Below, piece by piece: positions 1-16,729 of a DNA stretch of 64,000 bases. This DNA is from Lucifuga dentata (taxonomy: Eukaryota; Chordata; Actinopteri; Ophidiiformes; Bythitidae). Positions within the stretch are counted from its first letter, which is position 1, and every line of letters starts with the position of its first letter. The stretch spans positions 496,001-560,000 of the forward strand of contig VXCM01000058.1 in the NCBI GenBank assembly GCA_014773175.1. Direction: 5' to 3'. The translations under genes and the position numbers were made by a program. The notes under the pieces were generated by a model, which ran no database searches, was not told the DNA's origin, and was given only the letters and a program-made list of their open reading frames with translations.

Positions 1-186
1 GTACTGTTGTTTGTAAGCTTTTTGTCTATTGTGTGTAGCTTGATAATACAGATACACCAGGCCTCAAGCTAATATATGCTCAGGAATATTAGTAACATAA
101 GCAAAAATGTCTTTGTAACTGCAAAGGATACATAAATATGAAATGAAAATAAAATATAAATTATATATTGGAACAAAAGTGTTCTC

Positions 187-464
187 AACCCTGAGGAGTC
201 TAAAGTCTTGTTTCCTGATACTGATAGTTATTTCTCGAAAATTCCCTAAACCAGTTGATAACACACAATGACTTGGTAAGATTTTTAACGTGTTGCGACT
301 TATACACCTAACAAATATATTTTTTAAAGGTTTGGCAGAATTCAGATTTTCACAAGCCAATATCTGGTGACTCATGAAGGTATTTTTGCAGTGTAGCATT
401 TAGATGGTAAATGAAAACCACATTGAATGAAAAGTAAAAAAATAAATTTAGACACTAGCGGGTT
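187..464. repeat. Inverted-repeat (MITE-like) element, family 2
   Basis: The left end reads AACCCTGAGGAGTCTAAAG. The right end, reverse-complemented, starts TAACCCGCTAGTGTCTAAA and continues into TTTTACTTTTCATTCAATG. The same terminal pattern recurs at 13100, 30768, 54695 and 60263-60686. The family name is unknown to me. Confidence 0.6.
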
Positions 465-1109
465 ACAAATGGTTTGAGCACTTCATCAATTTAAACATGG
501 AAGTATAATTACTGAAGTAGCCCACAGCGCTATGAATAGCATCCTCTTGTGTCATGAAACAGTATTTATGGAAGTACTGGTGGATAAACTGAAATAATGA
601 AACTGGGACAAACTTTCTCCACAGGAGTTGTGGCGCCCTCTGCTGGCTGATTAGGTTGAAAGCTATCAAGAAGTGCTCTGGAGGTAAAATGAATTGGTTG
701 AAGTGAATTGCTGCATCACATTAATTTATTACATTTGTGTAGTAGAATAAATAACAGCAAATAACCAAATTATACCAACTCTTCCAAGAGAAACAGATTC
801 ACAGAGATACAAATAACAATTTACAGACTCCTGAAGTAAAAATCTTCCATTGATCAGTAATACACAGGATATTTTTACACAAATTCAGCCCTGTCAAGTT
901 TTGATTGTACTTTTATTTTATGCATGTTTATGTTTGTTTTCTTTTCTGCATCTGACTACAATGTAATACATGCCAACATATTTAAATAAAGCTATTGTCC
1001 TCTAATGACAGTAATGACACGAGAGAAATGTTAGAATTTTTACCTTTCATAAATTGAGGTAACAGCTCAATAAATCTTTAAAGGTAGAGTCTGACCTCAT
1101 GGAAGCTTT

Positions 1110-1395
1110 AATCCACTTTTTCTACAAGAAAATACATGTCTCTGCCAGGGAATGTAATCCCGTGAGAAGACGGCTTTTACCCAGAAATTAAAGCAACTGT
1201 GTCTCCTACAATTAGGTGCAAGTGTTAGCAGGAAAAACATTGAATTTTAAATGAACATTTAATTTTGAAAGATTAAAAAATTTGACAAAATAACACAAAA
1301 ACTAAAATAGGGTTTCATGTTTTTGTAAATAGTTGGCAGTAATGTAACATCTTTATTGGGCTCAAACATGCAAAACCACCGGTATGACCCTTTAA
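1110..1395 (-). repeat. Partial copy of the TTAA-bounded inverted-repeat family (family 1)
   Basis: The right end (AAAACCACCGGTATGACCCT then TTAA) and internal motifs (GTGTTAGCAGGAAAAACATTG) match the longer copies at 23872 and 33203. The left boundary is not clear. Confidence 0.6.
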
Positions 1396-2155
1396 GACTT
1401 AACAGGGCAGTAAAACAAAAAAGTCAGTGTCTATTATTCAGTTTTATTCCCTGTTCAAGAAGAGACAGTACATACAGTAGTTGTGATGGAGCACAGAGTG
1501 ACATAATGTTTACAGAGAGTCATGGAGGAATGAGCAATCACAGAATTTAAATACCTGATAACTCTACAACCCTGACAAAGGAGCAGTGCTTAGGCAGTCT
1601 GGTCACACCCGTTATATTCTTTATAAAACATGACACAGTAGTTTTATGTCTTCATTTAGATGCCAGACAGAGACTATTGGCTATTCTGTTAAGGTGTGAA
1701 ACAATATAAATTTCAGTATGTTGTGACAAATATTTGGTCTGTAATATGCATTATTGACGCTTGTGAAGAAGACTTAAGGGATGTATATGGTTTTTGTTGC
1801 TCTCTAGTACTACAGGTGTCTGACTAACATTAACAAATGCTAAGCTAGTATTACTTCATGTCCTTCTGTCGAAGGCCTCAAACTAGGATGAAAGACATTG
1901 AAGTGCAGATGAGCTGTGAGCTGCTCATAAATAGCTGCTAATCATCTCTACTTCTCATTCACACTAATACATATCTCACACGCACGCGCACACAACACAC
2001 ACACACACAAGCAACACTACATTTACAAAAGAGATGGAAAAAGTAAACCAAATGTAAAATTTTATATGAATGGATATATAAAGTTAATATAGAGTAACTG
2101 CCATTGATTAAAAAATGAAAACTAAAATGTGCATGTTGTTGGCTGCTGGGGAAGC

Positions 2156-7023
<4,868 letters not shown>

Positions 7024-8198
7024 AAACCAACACCGCCGTTCTGGAAAACGTAAGCGGAGATGAACGGTGAATGCGTGTCAGGGAGGGTAAGAAGCCGATG
7101 AGCTAAACCAAGCGACACCACTTCCGCAATTGAAGGCAACAACCAATAGGATTTTGCATAAGCGTGACGCATACTCGCAGCCACGCCCATTTGCTCTTGT
7201 TATTTTTTCATTACAGAGGTCGGGTGACGCCTCTCCCCCGCCTCTCAACATCAGCATCTCCAAACCGAACACCGATCTATGGCTGGAAGATGCTCTCCGG
7301 TCCGGGATGCGCTCCAGCCAGAGGAAACGTAGCACGGATGAAGAGTAACCGAGAAACGCACGATGTTCTGGGTTTAGTCACCGCTTTGTGCATGTTGATG
7401 CCGCATCGCTGCCTCCATTCATGATGCACCATTCATGCATCCCCAAGAATGGAAGCGAGGAAAACATGAAAATAGCCTCCTATAGCCCTGCTGTGTCTCA
7501 AGCCGCTTTCCCTTGCGTTTATTGAAGCCTCTGTTCATGTAGGTCAAAGTGATGAAGCTGTGGCAAGAGCCGATCTGGTATTTTCTGTTTTGAGGGCGCC
7601 GCGCAAATGTAGGGCTCACACAAGAAAGCCAAGCAAACAAAGGCATCCAGCTCCCCCCCCACCCCTCTGACGCACCTGGCTGCCCTGTCGCCGCTTGACA
7701 TGACAGCACAGAGCCGAGAGCAGAGCAGCAGGATCAAGGGGCACCGACGTGCAGGTGGACGCGAGGACTCGATAAGGAATAGAGGAGCAGCCGGACGCAC
7801 GGCGGAGAAGCAGCAGCAGTCCAGGGGAGGCCGGATTGCAGTTTCTGGGGACGAGCGCCAAGGGCAGTGCGGCAGTAAGCAGGCACACCGGGGGAAGGAG
7901 GCTGCGGAGATCTGCGATACCTTCCCCCACACTCCCAACTGCGCTCTCACCTTCATATCATCCCGTTTCCCACCAAAAGATGATGATGGATACTTTCATG
8001 TATGATCAGTGACTGTGTTACTTCACATCACTTTCTCTTCTTTTTTTCCTTCCCAGCCAATCAGTGATGATGGGTAATTAAAAGATTGATCTGCTCTTAG
8101 GCAAGGGTGGAACACGGAGGGAACTGATGTGCATACTTGCAAGGTATCATTTGCTCCCTTCCTTTCTGGTTTTGCTCATTTTGCTACTTCCTTGCACT
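7024..8198. promoter_or_regulatory. Divergent cmpk1/fam78b promoter region and fam78b 5' UTR
   Basis: This 1.2-kb GC-rich interval separates the two start codons. CpG and GC content are clearly above the neighbouring introns, particularly at 7600-7900. A polypyrimidine tract ending in CCCAG near 8056 could be the acceptor of a fam78b 5' UTR intron. The open frames on both strands here (for example 7519-7956 minus) are side effects of high GC. Confidence 0.55.
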
Positions 8199-8566
8199 AT
8201 GGGCTGTCTTCAGAGCATCGCCTGCAAGCCCCGCATCAGACGGGAGAACATTGTGGTGTATGAGGTGTCAGCCTCTATTGACCAGTGTCCCACTATTATT
8301 GAGGAGAACTCGCCCATTGTGCTCCGTTACAAGACGCCCTACTTCAGGGCCTCTGCAGGAGTTGTGATGCCACCAGTGCCCCGTAATGAGACATGGGTGG
8401 TGGGATGGATCCAAGCTTGCACCCAGATGGAGTTCTACAACACCTATGGCGATATTGGCATGTAAGTGTGTGGCAGAGATCCACCACAAACACCATCATC
8501 AGACACCAGACAGGCTTAGTGTGTGTGTGCATAGGTGGGTATATGTTGGATGTGCACCCATGCACA

Positions 8567-8601
<35 letters not shown>

Positions 8602-8602
8602 N

Positions 8603-8638
<36 letters not shown>

Positions 8639-9519
8639 ATATGCAGGACATCCAGACTATAATCTTACATGGTCCTTCTAAAAAAAAACCAAAAACAAAA
8701 ACCTTTCAGTTTCTCACTCTGTTCTCTGTCCACTGCAGGTCCAGTTGGGAGTTGCCAGAGCTGCGTGAGGGACGGGTCAAAGCCATCAGCGACTCAGATG
8801 GTGTCAGCTATCCCTGGTATGGCAACACCACTGAGACGGTCACCCTGACTGGCCCCACATCCAAACCATCTCGTTTGACTGTCAGCATGAACGACAACTT
8901 CTATCCCAGTGTGACCTGGGCAGTACCCATCAGCAACAGCAATACACCAATGCTGACCCACATCACCAGGGACCAGAGCTTCATCACCTGGCTGGTGGCC
9001 ATGAACTCTGTCACCAAGGTGGGATAACTGATAGAGAAAGTCTATTCAGACAAAATAAAACACTACAATGTTTTCAGGATTGATTGTGCATCAAGGCACA
9101 TTTATACAGAGCTCTTTGACTACGTCTGTTGACTGTACATGCTCTTGCATATTGAGTGTGTATCAGCATCTTCTATAATTTCTTCCCTGGTGTAAAGTTA
9201 CTAAGTACTTTTTAATTTCTGTCATTTTGCCTAAACATGACCCCGATCATGTCACATTAAATGTAGAGCCCAGCAGAAATGTGTTTAGTTTTTACTGTTC
9301 CTTCCTGGCTATCATTTTTGTATTGACTAAAGATCCTATATATAACTTTGAAATGGATATTCTAGTGACAGGAGACTGGACTATTTCTGTTTCAGCATTT
9401 CTGCTGTTTCAATTAAAAAAAATGCTTAGGGCATCACTGCAAATTCTTTAATGTAGCCTTTTTTATATTTTATATTTACTACTATGTATTCCTTTTTTAT
9501 TCACAGAGGGAATAAAGTG

Positions 9520-9581
<62 letters not shown>

Positions 9582-10023
9582 ACAGTATTTATTAGGTTTG
9601 TATTGCTAAACAGTTTCTGCATTAACTGCAATGTTATTAGCCTGAAGTTACTATTATACACAGGAAGTTGTTTTAAACTTCTATAACATGTACTTGAAAT
9701 ATGTGCATCACTCATATCCACTGGGATCAGTCTCTTATGTACGGTATTGACCACATTAATGCTATTTACTCCTCCTTCAGGAGCGTATTGTGTTGCAGAC
9801 GGTGCGGTGGCGGATGCGAGTGGACATTGCAGTGGATCCAGATATGCCTCTGGGCTCACGGGCCTCATTGGTCGGTCATCCCTACCAGGAGCAACCTCAC
9901 ATCCTTAACTACCAGGAGCCCATACCTCCCAATGCGCTGGGGAGGCCAAACGCCAATGATGCCCAAGTGCTGATGTGGAGGCCACGGAGAGGGGCCCCAC
10001 TTGTGGTCATACCGCCAAAATAA
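8199..10023 (+). CDS. fam78b: FAM78B-like protein, three exons
   Basis: Exons 8199-8461, 8739-9018 and 9781-10023 join in phase to 261 aa, the length of human FAM78B as I recall it. The N-terminus MGCLQSIACKPRIRRENIVV and C-terminus NANDAQVLMWRPRRGAPLVV are characteristic, and RRENIVVY favours FAM78B over FAM78A. The centre carries WVVGWIQAC, SSWELPELREG, SDSDGVSYPWYGNTTET and SMNDNFYPSVTWAVP. Molecular function is not established for the family. The start was chosen at MGCLQS because paralogues begin there; the frame stays open upstream to 8127 with a hydrophobic stretch, so a longer isoform like that of FAM78A is possible. Intron 1 carries a microsatellite broken by N at 8602. Orthology to a particular teleost duplicate cannot be decided here. 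Confidence 0.93.
8569..8639. repeat. (TC)n-(CA)n compound microsatellite with a gap N
   Basis: TC run to 8613 broken by N at 8602, then CA to 8639, in fam78b intron 1. The true length is unknown. Confidence 0.9.
9521..9582. repeat. (ATCT)n tetranucleotide repeat
   Basis: About 15 units in fam78b intron 2, preceded by GAGGGAATAAAGTGATCT. That arrangement resembles the microsatellite tail of a truncated non-LTR retroelement; the retroelement part is an inference. Confidence 0.9.
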
Positions 10024-11897
10024 TAAGAAAAGTTGCACAGACAAAGTATATTCATCCTTTTTTTGGAAAAAATAGAGCTGTCCTTGGGAATGAGGATTAA
10101 AAGTCATGACTAGAGGAGAGAGAACTGAAAGTTTCTCTTTGCTCAAAATGCCAGCGGCTCATTATCACTGGAAGAGTGAAATGAACTACATATTCACTGT
10201 AGTATCATCAACAAACCAGAGTGGATATTATCTTGCTCATGATCTTGGATCTGACACAGCAAGGTGTCAGAATGAAATTCTACAAAGAACTGATGTCATG
10301 GGTGCTGTGTTGCAACAAGACAAGATTTGGACTGTGACAGAGAAAGGAACACTGTTTTTAGATGCACCACAGAGGTATTAGACCACAAAGAGAACTGCAT
10401 CCTGCATCCTTATGTAGATCCTATTGCATGAGAGTGTGAGAGAGACAAAAAAAAAACAAACAAACAAACAAAAAAAAAAACTGTTGTTAAGAAGTATAAG
10501 AATAGTATTTCTTTTGTATAACTTGATACCTGAAGACATTTGATTGAGAATTAAGTTGCAATGGCAACAATACTACAGGCTGGTTAAACCTCATCAGTGC
10601 CAATAAAGGCCTTCAGCACATTCAGCACCAGAGTTTAAGGATGTATTCAGACAATTTAACAGAGATATATTATTATATGAATATCTTAGGTTAAGCTAAA
10701 ACTCAGTCATCGATCAGACTGTATTAAGATCACCCACTTGACATAAAGGTCTGAAGGGAAAAAAATAGAGTTTTGCTAATGCACTGAATTTATGCATCAA
10801 GATATTTTCAAAATAAATGCCCCAGTAGTGCAGCTGATCCTGTACTCAGATGGGTGACAGACTATCAGAGAGATGAGATGGAGCTGTTATAACATTCAAT
10901 AAATGTCATAAGCTTTGCTTTCAATAAGTGCAGAGTAACTGACTTGGAATAGTGCCATACAACACATTTAGCACAAGCGTGATATCAGTCAGGCCATAGA
11001 TATCAATGAGGAGATTATGAATGAATAGAACTGTGTTGGGCTTCGGCTTCGTTTTATGGCTGTACTGGGTAGAATGGGGGCAAACTGTTCTCAGACTGAC
11101 TAGAATTAATGTGGCACTAATCAGGCCATCTTGTACAACAAAGTTACATAAATCTCTCCACAGTAAGGGAGTCCAAATATTCTTAATAGGTTCCTGAGTG
11201 TGGAACTGAACCAGACTGTGTTTTAACAGAGATTGTTTTGGATTGGTACCATTTTTTTTTTTTAACCGCGGTTATACGGGCACCATCATATCTCTTTGCA
11301 GCATTAATTTTGTTATTTAGAAGTAGGTTTCTGTATATAATTACAGATTAGGCATTCCTGTGTGACTATGATCTGTTCACCAGGTCATCCTGGGCTTCTT
11401 CCAAGTCCCTGCCTGCCACTCCACACACAAGTCACATGACTCATCCTCCATCTGTGCTTCTCTCCAGGTTCATGCCTCACCTTCCCATCTGCCTCCCATG
11501 TCTATCCACCGCATCACGTCTCAGTGTATCCATCCCAAAACACCCATTTGCTCCAAACTCCACAACTATGCAAAGACTTGATGTGACTGTGGAAAACAAA
11601 CGAGAGAAAAATGAAAATATAAGACAATAAGAAAATAAGATGTTTTTGTTTATCTGTCTGAATTCTGTCTTTATCTTCATTTATCTGCCTCAATTCTGAC
11701 AGGCTCATTCTTGAATAAAAATGGCTGTTAGCACTCAAAGAGGCTACAATAGGTTAGATTATTCCAGTGTTTTCAATCGTCACTGTGCTCAAGCCCATTC
11801 AGCCATCTGTTGCTATAGAAACCGATCTGCTTTTTCAGAGTGCATTACAACTGCAACTCAACAACACAGTTGAATCAAAATATTCATGGGTGTGCCT

Positions 11898-11993
<96 letters not shown>

Positions 11994-12917
11994 CTGTGAG
12001 CACATATACACATGTGCCTTTATGGCTCTGATTTCTCTATTCAATTCACTTTGAAGTAGGAAGAAAGATCAATGCAGAGGGAGTTTTTTTTTTCAGCACA
12101 ACAGATGCTTAATTTATTCATCTATTTTTTTTTACATAAAGACCTTTATTTTGCAGTTAAATAACAGTAGAAAGGTGGTTTTGATATTAATACTCAGACT
12201 GTCTGCAGCAAGGTCACAGTATCCACCTCCCATCTTATCTCATCTCATATAAAAAAAGGACATTCAGCATCTTTGAACAGAGGTAACCCCTCCTCTTTGC
12301 AGCAAGGTTGCTTCTTATTCCACCACTAGATGGAAGCTCAGAGGCCTCTCATTGAGGCAGGCACTTTCAGTACTATCAGTACCCTTTAAATACACACTTT
12401 CCTCCCATATCCCATAATACATAAATACATTGTTAAAACATTTAAAAAAAACAAAAAAACAGTTTCCATATTTCATGGTTTCATCCACATGGTCCTCCTA
12501 ATCTCATTAAATTGCTCTTAAAATAGCATTAGGTCATCCTTACAATGTTTGTATAACTGTAAGGATGTCAGTGGACATGGGAAGTTAACTCTACTCATGC
12601 GTCCATTTTTACAAAAGTTTTATAAAAACAAGTTTTTTCATATTATTGGTCCCTCCATCTTTTGTGCAAAGCAGCAGTATTTTTTCAGAGAAGTGAGCAT
12701 GTTCAATCATAATTCCCCCAAAAAATCTCCAGCAGTATTTCTGTAGGTGCTTTAGTAGATTTTATCTCTCTTTCCCCTAAATTTGTCAGTTTCCACATGC
12801 TCAACTCTTGTTCCAGTCAGTTGTCACAGTTTATAGACTTCTGATCTGTCTATCCTGGATTGCCGTCTTCTCTTTTTTCAGGATGGAGCTCAGCGTAGTT
12901 CAGTTGAGGTTGTTCAC
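10024..12917. other. fam78b 3' UTR and convergent interval with slc35a3
   Basis: No further coding exon is seen. AATAAA at 10898-10903 is a candidate fam78b polyadenylation signal. The interval holds A-rich stretches and the compound repeat at 11900-11992. Its right end is probably slc35a3 3' UTR. Confidence 0.55.
11900..11992. repeat. (CT)n-(GT)n compound microsatellite
   Basis: CT run (about 11900-11929) followed by a long GT run with one GC interruption, between fam78b and slc35a3. Confidence 0.95.
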
Positions 12918-15900
12918 CTACACTTTAATGGTGCTGCTGGCAGATTTGTGCTCGTAGCCGTAGAGAAATGTCGCAGCAATGACCAGCACTGCCCCGAGAA
13001 AAAACACACTGATGGAGAGATAAGACAAGAGCAGAAATAAAAAAAAAGAGAATACAATTAAAAAAGAATAAAATTAAGGTACAGTACTTAATCAAATTAT
13101 CCCTCTGGAGTCTAAAGTAATTTTGGCAATTTTACTTTTCATTGAATTTGTCTTTCATTTGTCATGTTAAAAGCTGCACCGTAAGAAAAAAAAAATCCTT
13201 TACTAGACTTTATGATAAATTAGGTTTTGTGAAAATCTTGACATTTCTGCCAAACCTGTAAACCTTGTTTACTGTTTACAGATTGAGTGTAGAGAACTGA
13301 TTCAAAAACAGATCACATTAAGAGTAGAAAACATTTTCTAGAAGTTTCTTCAATTCTTTTTCAAGTTTTCAAGTTTTTTGAATCAATCATTGTTTGTGTA
13401 GAAGTTTTTATTTTTCATTAAATTTTTCTAGAAAATAAGGACTAAAACATTTTTTGAAAATAAGGACTAAAACTAATTATCAAGAACTAAATCAACAACT
13501 CAAAAAAAAAAAAAAGTCCTGATTAATGATTTGCTAAGCTAAAGTAAACCTAAACAGAATGATTGTGTGGGTGTGCATGAGCATGTGTGTATTTACCTGG
13601 TGGGGTTAAAATCCTTCAAGAGGAAATAAGAGGTGAGTGTGGACATGATGATTGACACAGAGGTGGCGAATCCTTTTAAGATGTTGTCTGCATATTTAAT
13701 AACCATTGCTACGACCAACCCGCCCAGAGCCTGCAGACAGAGAACACACACACACAAACACACAATGACATGGAGTCACACAGGAACAAATAAGCAATAT
13801 AAACACCACATTTTTAGAGAATTGAGCAAACATATCTGTAAATAAGTAACCACATATTATAAATTTGAGTATGAAGAGAAGCAAAATGAAGAATCAAACC
13901 TGTAAGATAACGACAGCACAGGTGATACTGTTGTAGCCCTGAAATATTCCAAAATCTCTCACCCTCTGACCATCACACACCATCATTCCCATGACGCCAA
14001 ACACAAAGCCAAAAAGACCTGGAAGAGACAGAGAAAGGTAGATGTGAAGTCACTGTTTGCTATTTTTGTTAGAACAAATAATGTATGGCAGGGATTTATT
14101 TTTATTTTAAAAAATTTTTACAACAGCAAACAGAATGATGCCTATAAGGACATACAATACTGAAACCTGTTTGCAGCGTGGAAGCTGTAGTTTAATGTGC
14201 AGGTGTGTGTAAGCCTAAAATCCCTGTTTCTGTCTTTTGTAGAGCCAACAAACTGCCACTAGAGGTCGTTGCATCTTAGTTTTAACCTAAACCCTGCTTT
14301 ACCTGAAGCTCTACATGACTGTGGACAAAATGAACAGTTACATTTAAAATGTATCACACCTGCCTTAATTCATTTGAAAGCCATAGAGTGTGAAATTGAT
14401 TATCTGAGAGCAAACATGAACATTCTCACAGCAACCATGAAGTTATTAATTTCAATAATCAATTAATTCATGTATGCTAAAGCTCATGTCTGCAATATCA
14501 CAAATGAAGCATATGGATTCAAACTGATCTTAGCTGTGTGTTAAACCCTTGAAAGGACCAGTTTAACTGAACTGCAAATAAGATCGCCTAATGCTGGAAG
14601 CAGAGAGCAACATGATTTAAGTTATTAACGTACTGTATGTTTGTACAGATTTCAATGTTATGCTTTTCATATAAAGTTCTACTCTGCTTTAATGAGCAAA
14701 AATACACTGATTAATTTCTACTCTCGCTTGATGTAAACACTCAGTGAAGCAGGCAGTTTTAGGTTCTGTCTTGTTAAGGCTTGAAGGCTTCCCTGCAGGA
14801 CGGGCCTGCTCTGTTCTGATTGGCTAGCTGTAACAAGGTGGCTACTGGCCAAATACTTTCACGTTGATGCAAACATATAATAGCAGTAAAGCACTAATGA
14901 AAAACAAAGCTGTCAGGGCAGTTCAAAATCTATGTCTTTCAAGTTTTGTAAGCTGGACAACGTTCAACACACTCCCTCATATATTACACTATAAAAACGA
15001 CAGAAAATAACAACAGTTCCCCTTTAAAAATGAGGATAAATAAAGTATACAGTATTAGGCCATTTATAAGCCACTGATGGTCATTACAGGATCTACACAC
15101 AGTCAGGATGCCAAGTTACTCACCAAGCTGTATGTTACGGACCCACACACTCTGTTTTGTCTCCTTGAGGATCTTCTCAAAGTAAACTCCAGCAAAGCCA
15201 CTGGAGAAACAAGCCATCAGCACAGCCATCAGGCCCACAAACTGAGAACCTGCAGACAGGTGCTTCAGCTCAGGCTCACCGACAGACTCTGAGGGCCACT
15301 GTGGGTGTTACAACACTCATGACTAAACACACAGGGAAATCTGTCAGCTCAACTATGAGTAGTACCGTGGTGGAAAAAGGACTCAAATCCTTAAAAATAA
15401 ATACAAATACCAGTAAGCAAAAGTAATCAATTATAAGCTTTTTTTTTTAACTTGAGTAACAATAACTATTAGTTGTAGAGATGATAAATATAGTTTATTT
15501 TTTCTTTCAGATGAAAATATTTTATCTCAAATCTTGGGGATTTTCGTGCTTTTAAATTACCTGCAGAATAAATGGATGGGAGGAAGGAAGGAGGGAAGGA
15601 AGGAGGGAAAAATATGCTGAATGCGAATATGAAGCTACAAAGTAAGTAGGAACTACAGCTGGCAGATAAATGTAGTAGAGTTTAAAAAAAATCTGGTAAA
15701 GTACCAATACATCAAATTCTACATTTTTTGGTTTGGACGAGCTCTGACTCCTCTCTTACCTGCACTAGAGTGACTCCAGCCATGAGGATGAGCAGGGAGA
15801 GCCACTGGTAGAAGCTCAACCGCTTCCCCAGCATGGAGACGGAGAACAGCGCTGTGGTGAGGATCTTCAGCTGGTATGTGACCTACAGCGGCGACGAGAA

Positions 15901-16729
15901 CAACAACGCATTTAATGCAACTCACCTCAGTAAACAGAAAGAGACGAGGAAAACAACATGTCATACAGAACAACATCAGGATCCTACCAAAACAAAAACA
16001 AAACAAAAAACAACTTACTATTCTCACATGCACCATGCTGAATTATTCACCGTAACCACACATGCACACAGAAGCACTGTTACCTGATAAGTGGCTGCAT
16101 CCAGGTTGGATAAGGCAACATAGAGCAGATTGTTCTGCAGTGTGTAGATCCCCGCAGGAACGGCCAACTTCAGGGTCTCTACAGGCTTGTTCACAATCTC
16201 CTCCTTCAACAACTGCTTCATTGCCTGCACATTACATTCTGGCAGAGACAAAGAGGGTAAGTGCAAGGTAAGTGCAGGAAAGTAAAGCCCACCCAGGGAG
16301 TGAAGAGAAAGAAAGAGAAAGAAGCTTACAGTGATTCACCCATCCTGGTATCAAGAGGATAGAATAATATTTTTATGAGATTTTTCTTTTAAGAAAAATG
16401 AGAGAGATGGATACAGGGACGCTTCATCCCCTAATTGTCCAAACCAAAGCATCTTTCTCTCGCTTTCCCTACTCACGGTGCTCCCTGAAGACGAGGAGGG
16501 TGCAGGCCAGGATCTTGAGCACCTCCGCTGAAACCACAGCGGAGGAGGCAAGGTAACGAGGACCATCTTCCTTCAGGGTGCGGGAATAACGCATGGTGAG
16601 CACCAGTGAGGTGGTCTGCAACACCAGCACTGCCAGAGACATATACTTCAGCTTCAAGGTGTGTGAGGAAGACATGGGAACTGCGGAGGACTCGGACTCA
16701 GAGTCAGCAGGTGATGAAGGGTCCTTCAT
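12918..16729 (-). CDS. slc35a3: Golgi UDP-N-acetylglucosamine transporter, seven coding exons
   Basis: SLC35A-family antiporter that imports UDP-GlcNAc into the Golgi in exchange for UMP, for N-glycan branching. Minus-strand exons are 16729-16477, 16238-16084, 15882-15760, 15298-15124, 14018-13900, 13730-13597 and 13008-12918; all phases agree and sum to 349 aa. Diagnostic blocks are [76 protein letters not shown] and [20 protein letters not shown]. These match SLC35A3 rather than SLC35A2. The protein is hydrophobic throughout, as expected for ten membrane segments. The N-terminus is an acidic Ser/Glu-rich extension; an alternative start at 16675 gives [14 protein letters not shown], closer to the human start. 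Which teleost paralogue (a or b) is undecided. Confidence 0.95.
13100..13485. repeat. Inverted-repeat element, family 2 (right end unclear)
   Basis: The left end reads CCCTCTGGAGTCTAAAGTAA and continues into ACTTTTCATTGAATTTGTCT, matching the ends at 187-464 and 60686. It lies in intron 6 of slc35a3. Confidence 0.5.
14565..15035. repeat. Dispersed repeat, family 3
   Basis: Contains GCCTGCTCTGTTCTGATTGG near 14803. Its flanks are similar, in reverse orientation, to 40860-41165. It lies in intron 4 of slc35a3. Boundaries are approximate. Confidence 0.4.

Larger units (their letters stand above)
1..2155. other. Downstream flank and probable 3' UTR of cmpk1 with two repeat fragments
   Basis: No protein-coding exon is recognisable. 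The part next to 2156 is probably cmpk1 3' UTR, by position only. It holds a family-2 inverted-repeat element (187-464) and a piece of the TTAA-bounded family (about 1110-1395). The short open frames here have no coding character. Confidence 0.6.

Noticed and set aside
7519..7956. Long minus-strand frames in the GC-rich fam78b 5' region
   Set aside because: Several overlapping frames on both strands with no recognisable domain; expected from few stop codons in GC-rich DNA.
8386..9027. 213-aa open frame spanning a TC/CA microsatellite
   Set aside because: It joins fam78b exon 1 sequence in the wrong frame, an intronic repeat with N, and exon 2. The splice sites and the family protein explain the region better.
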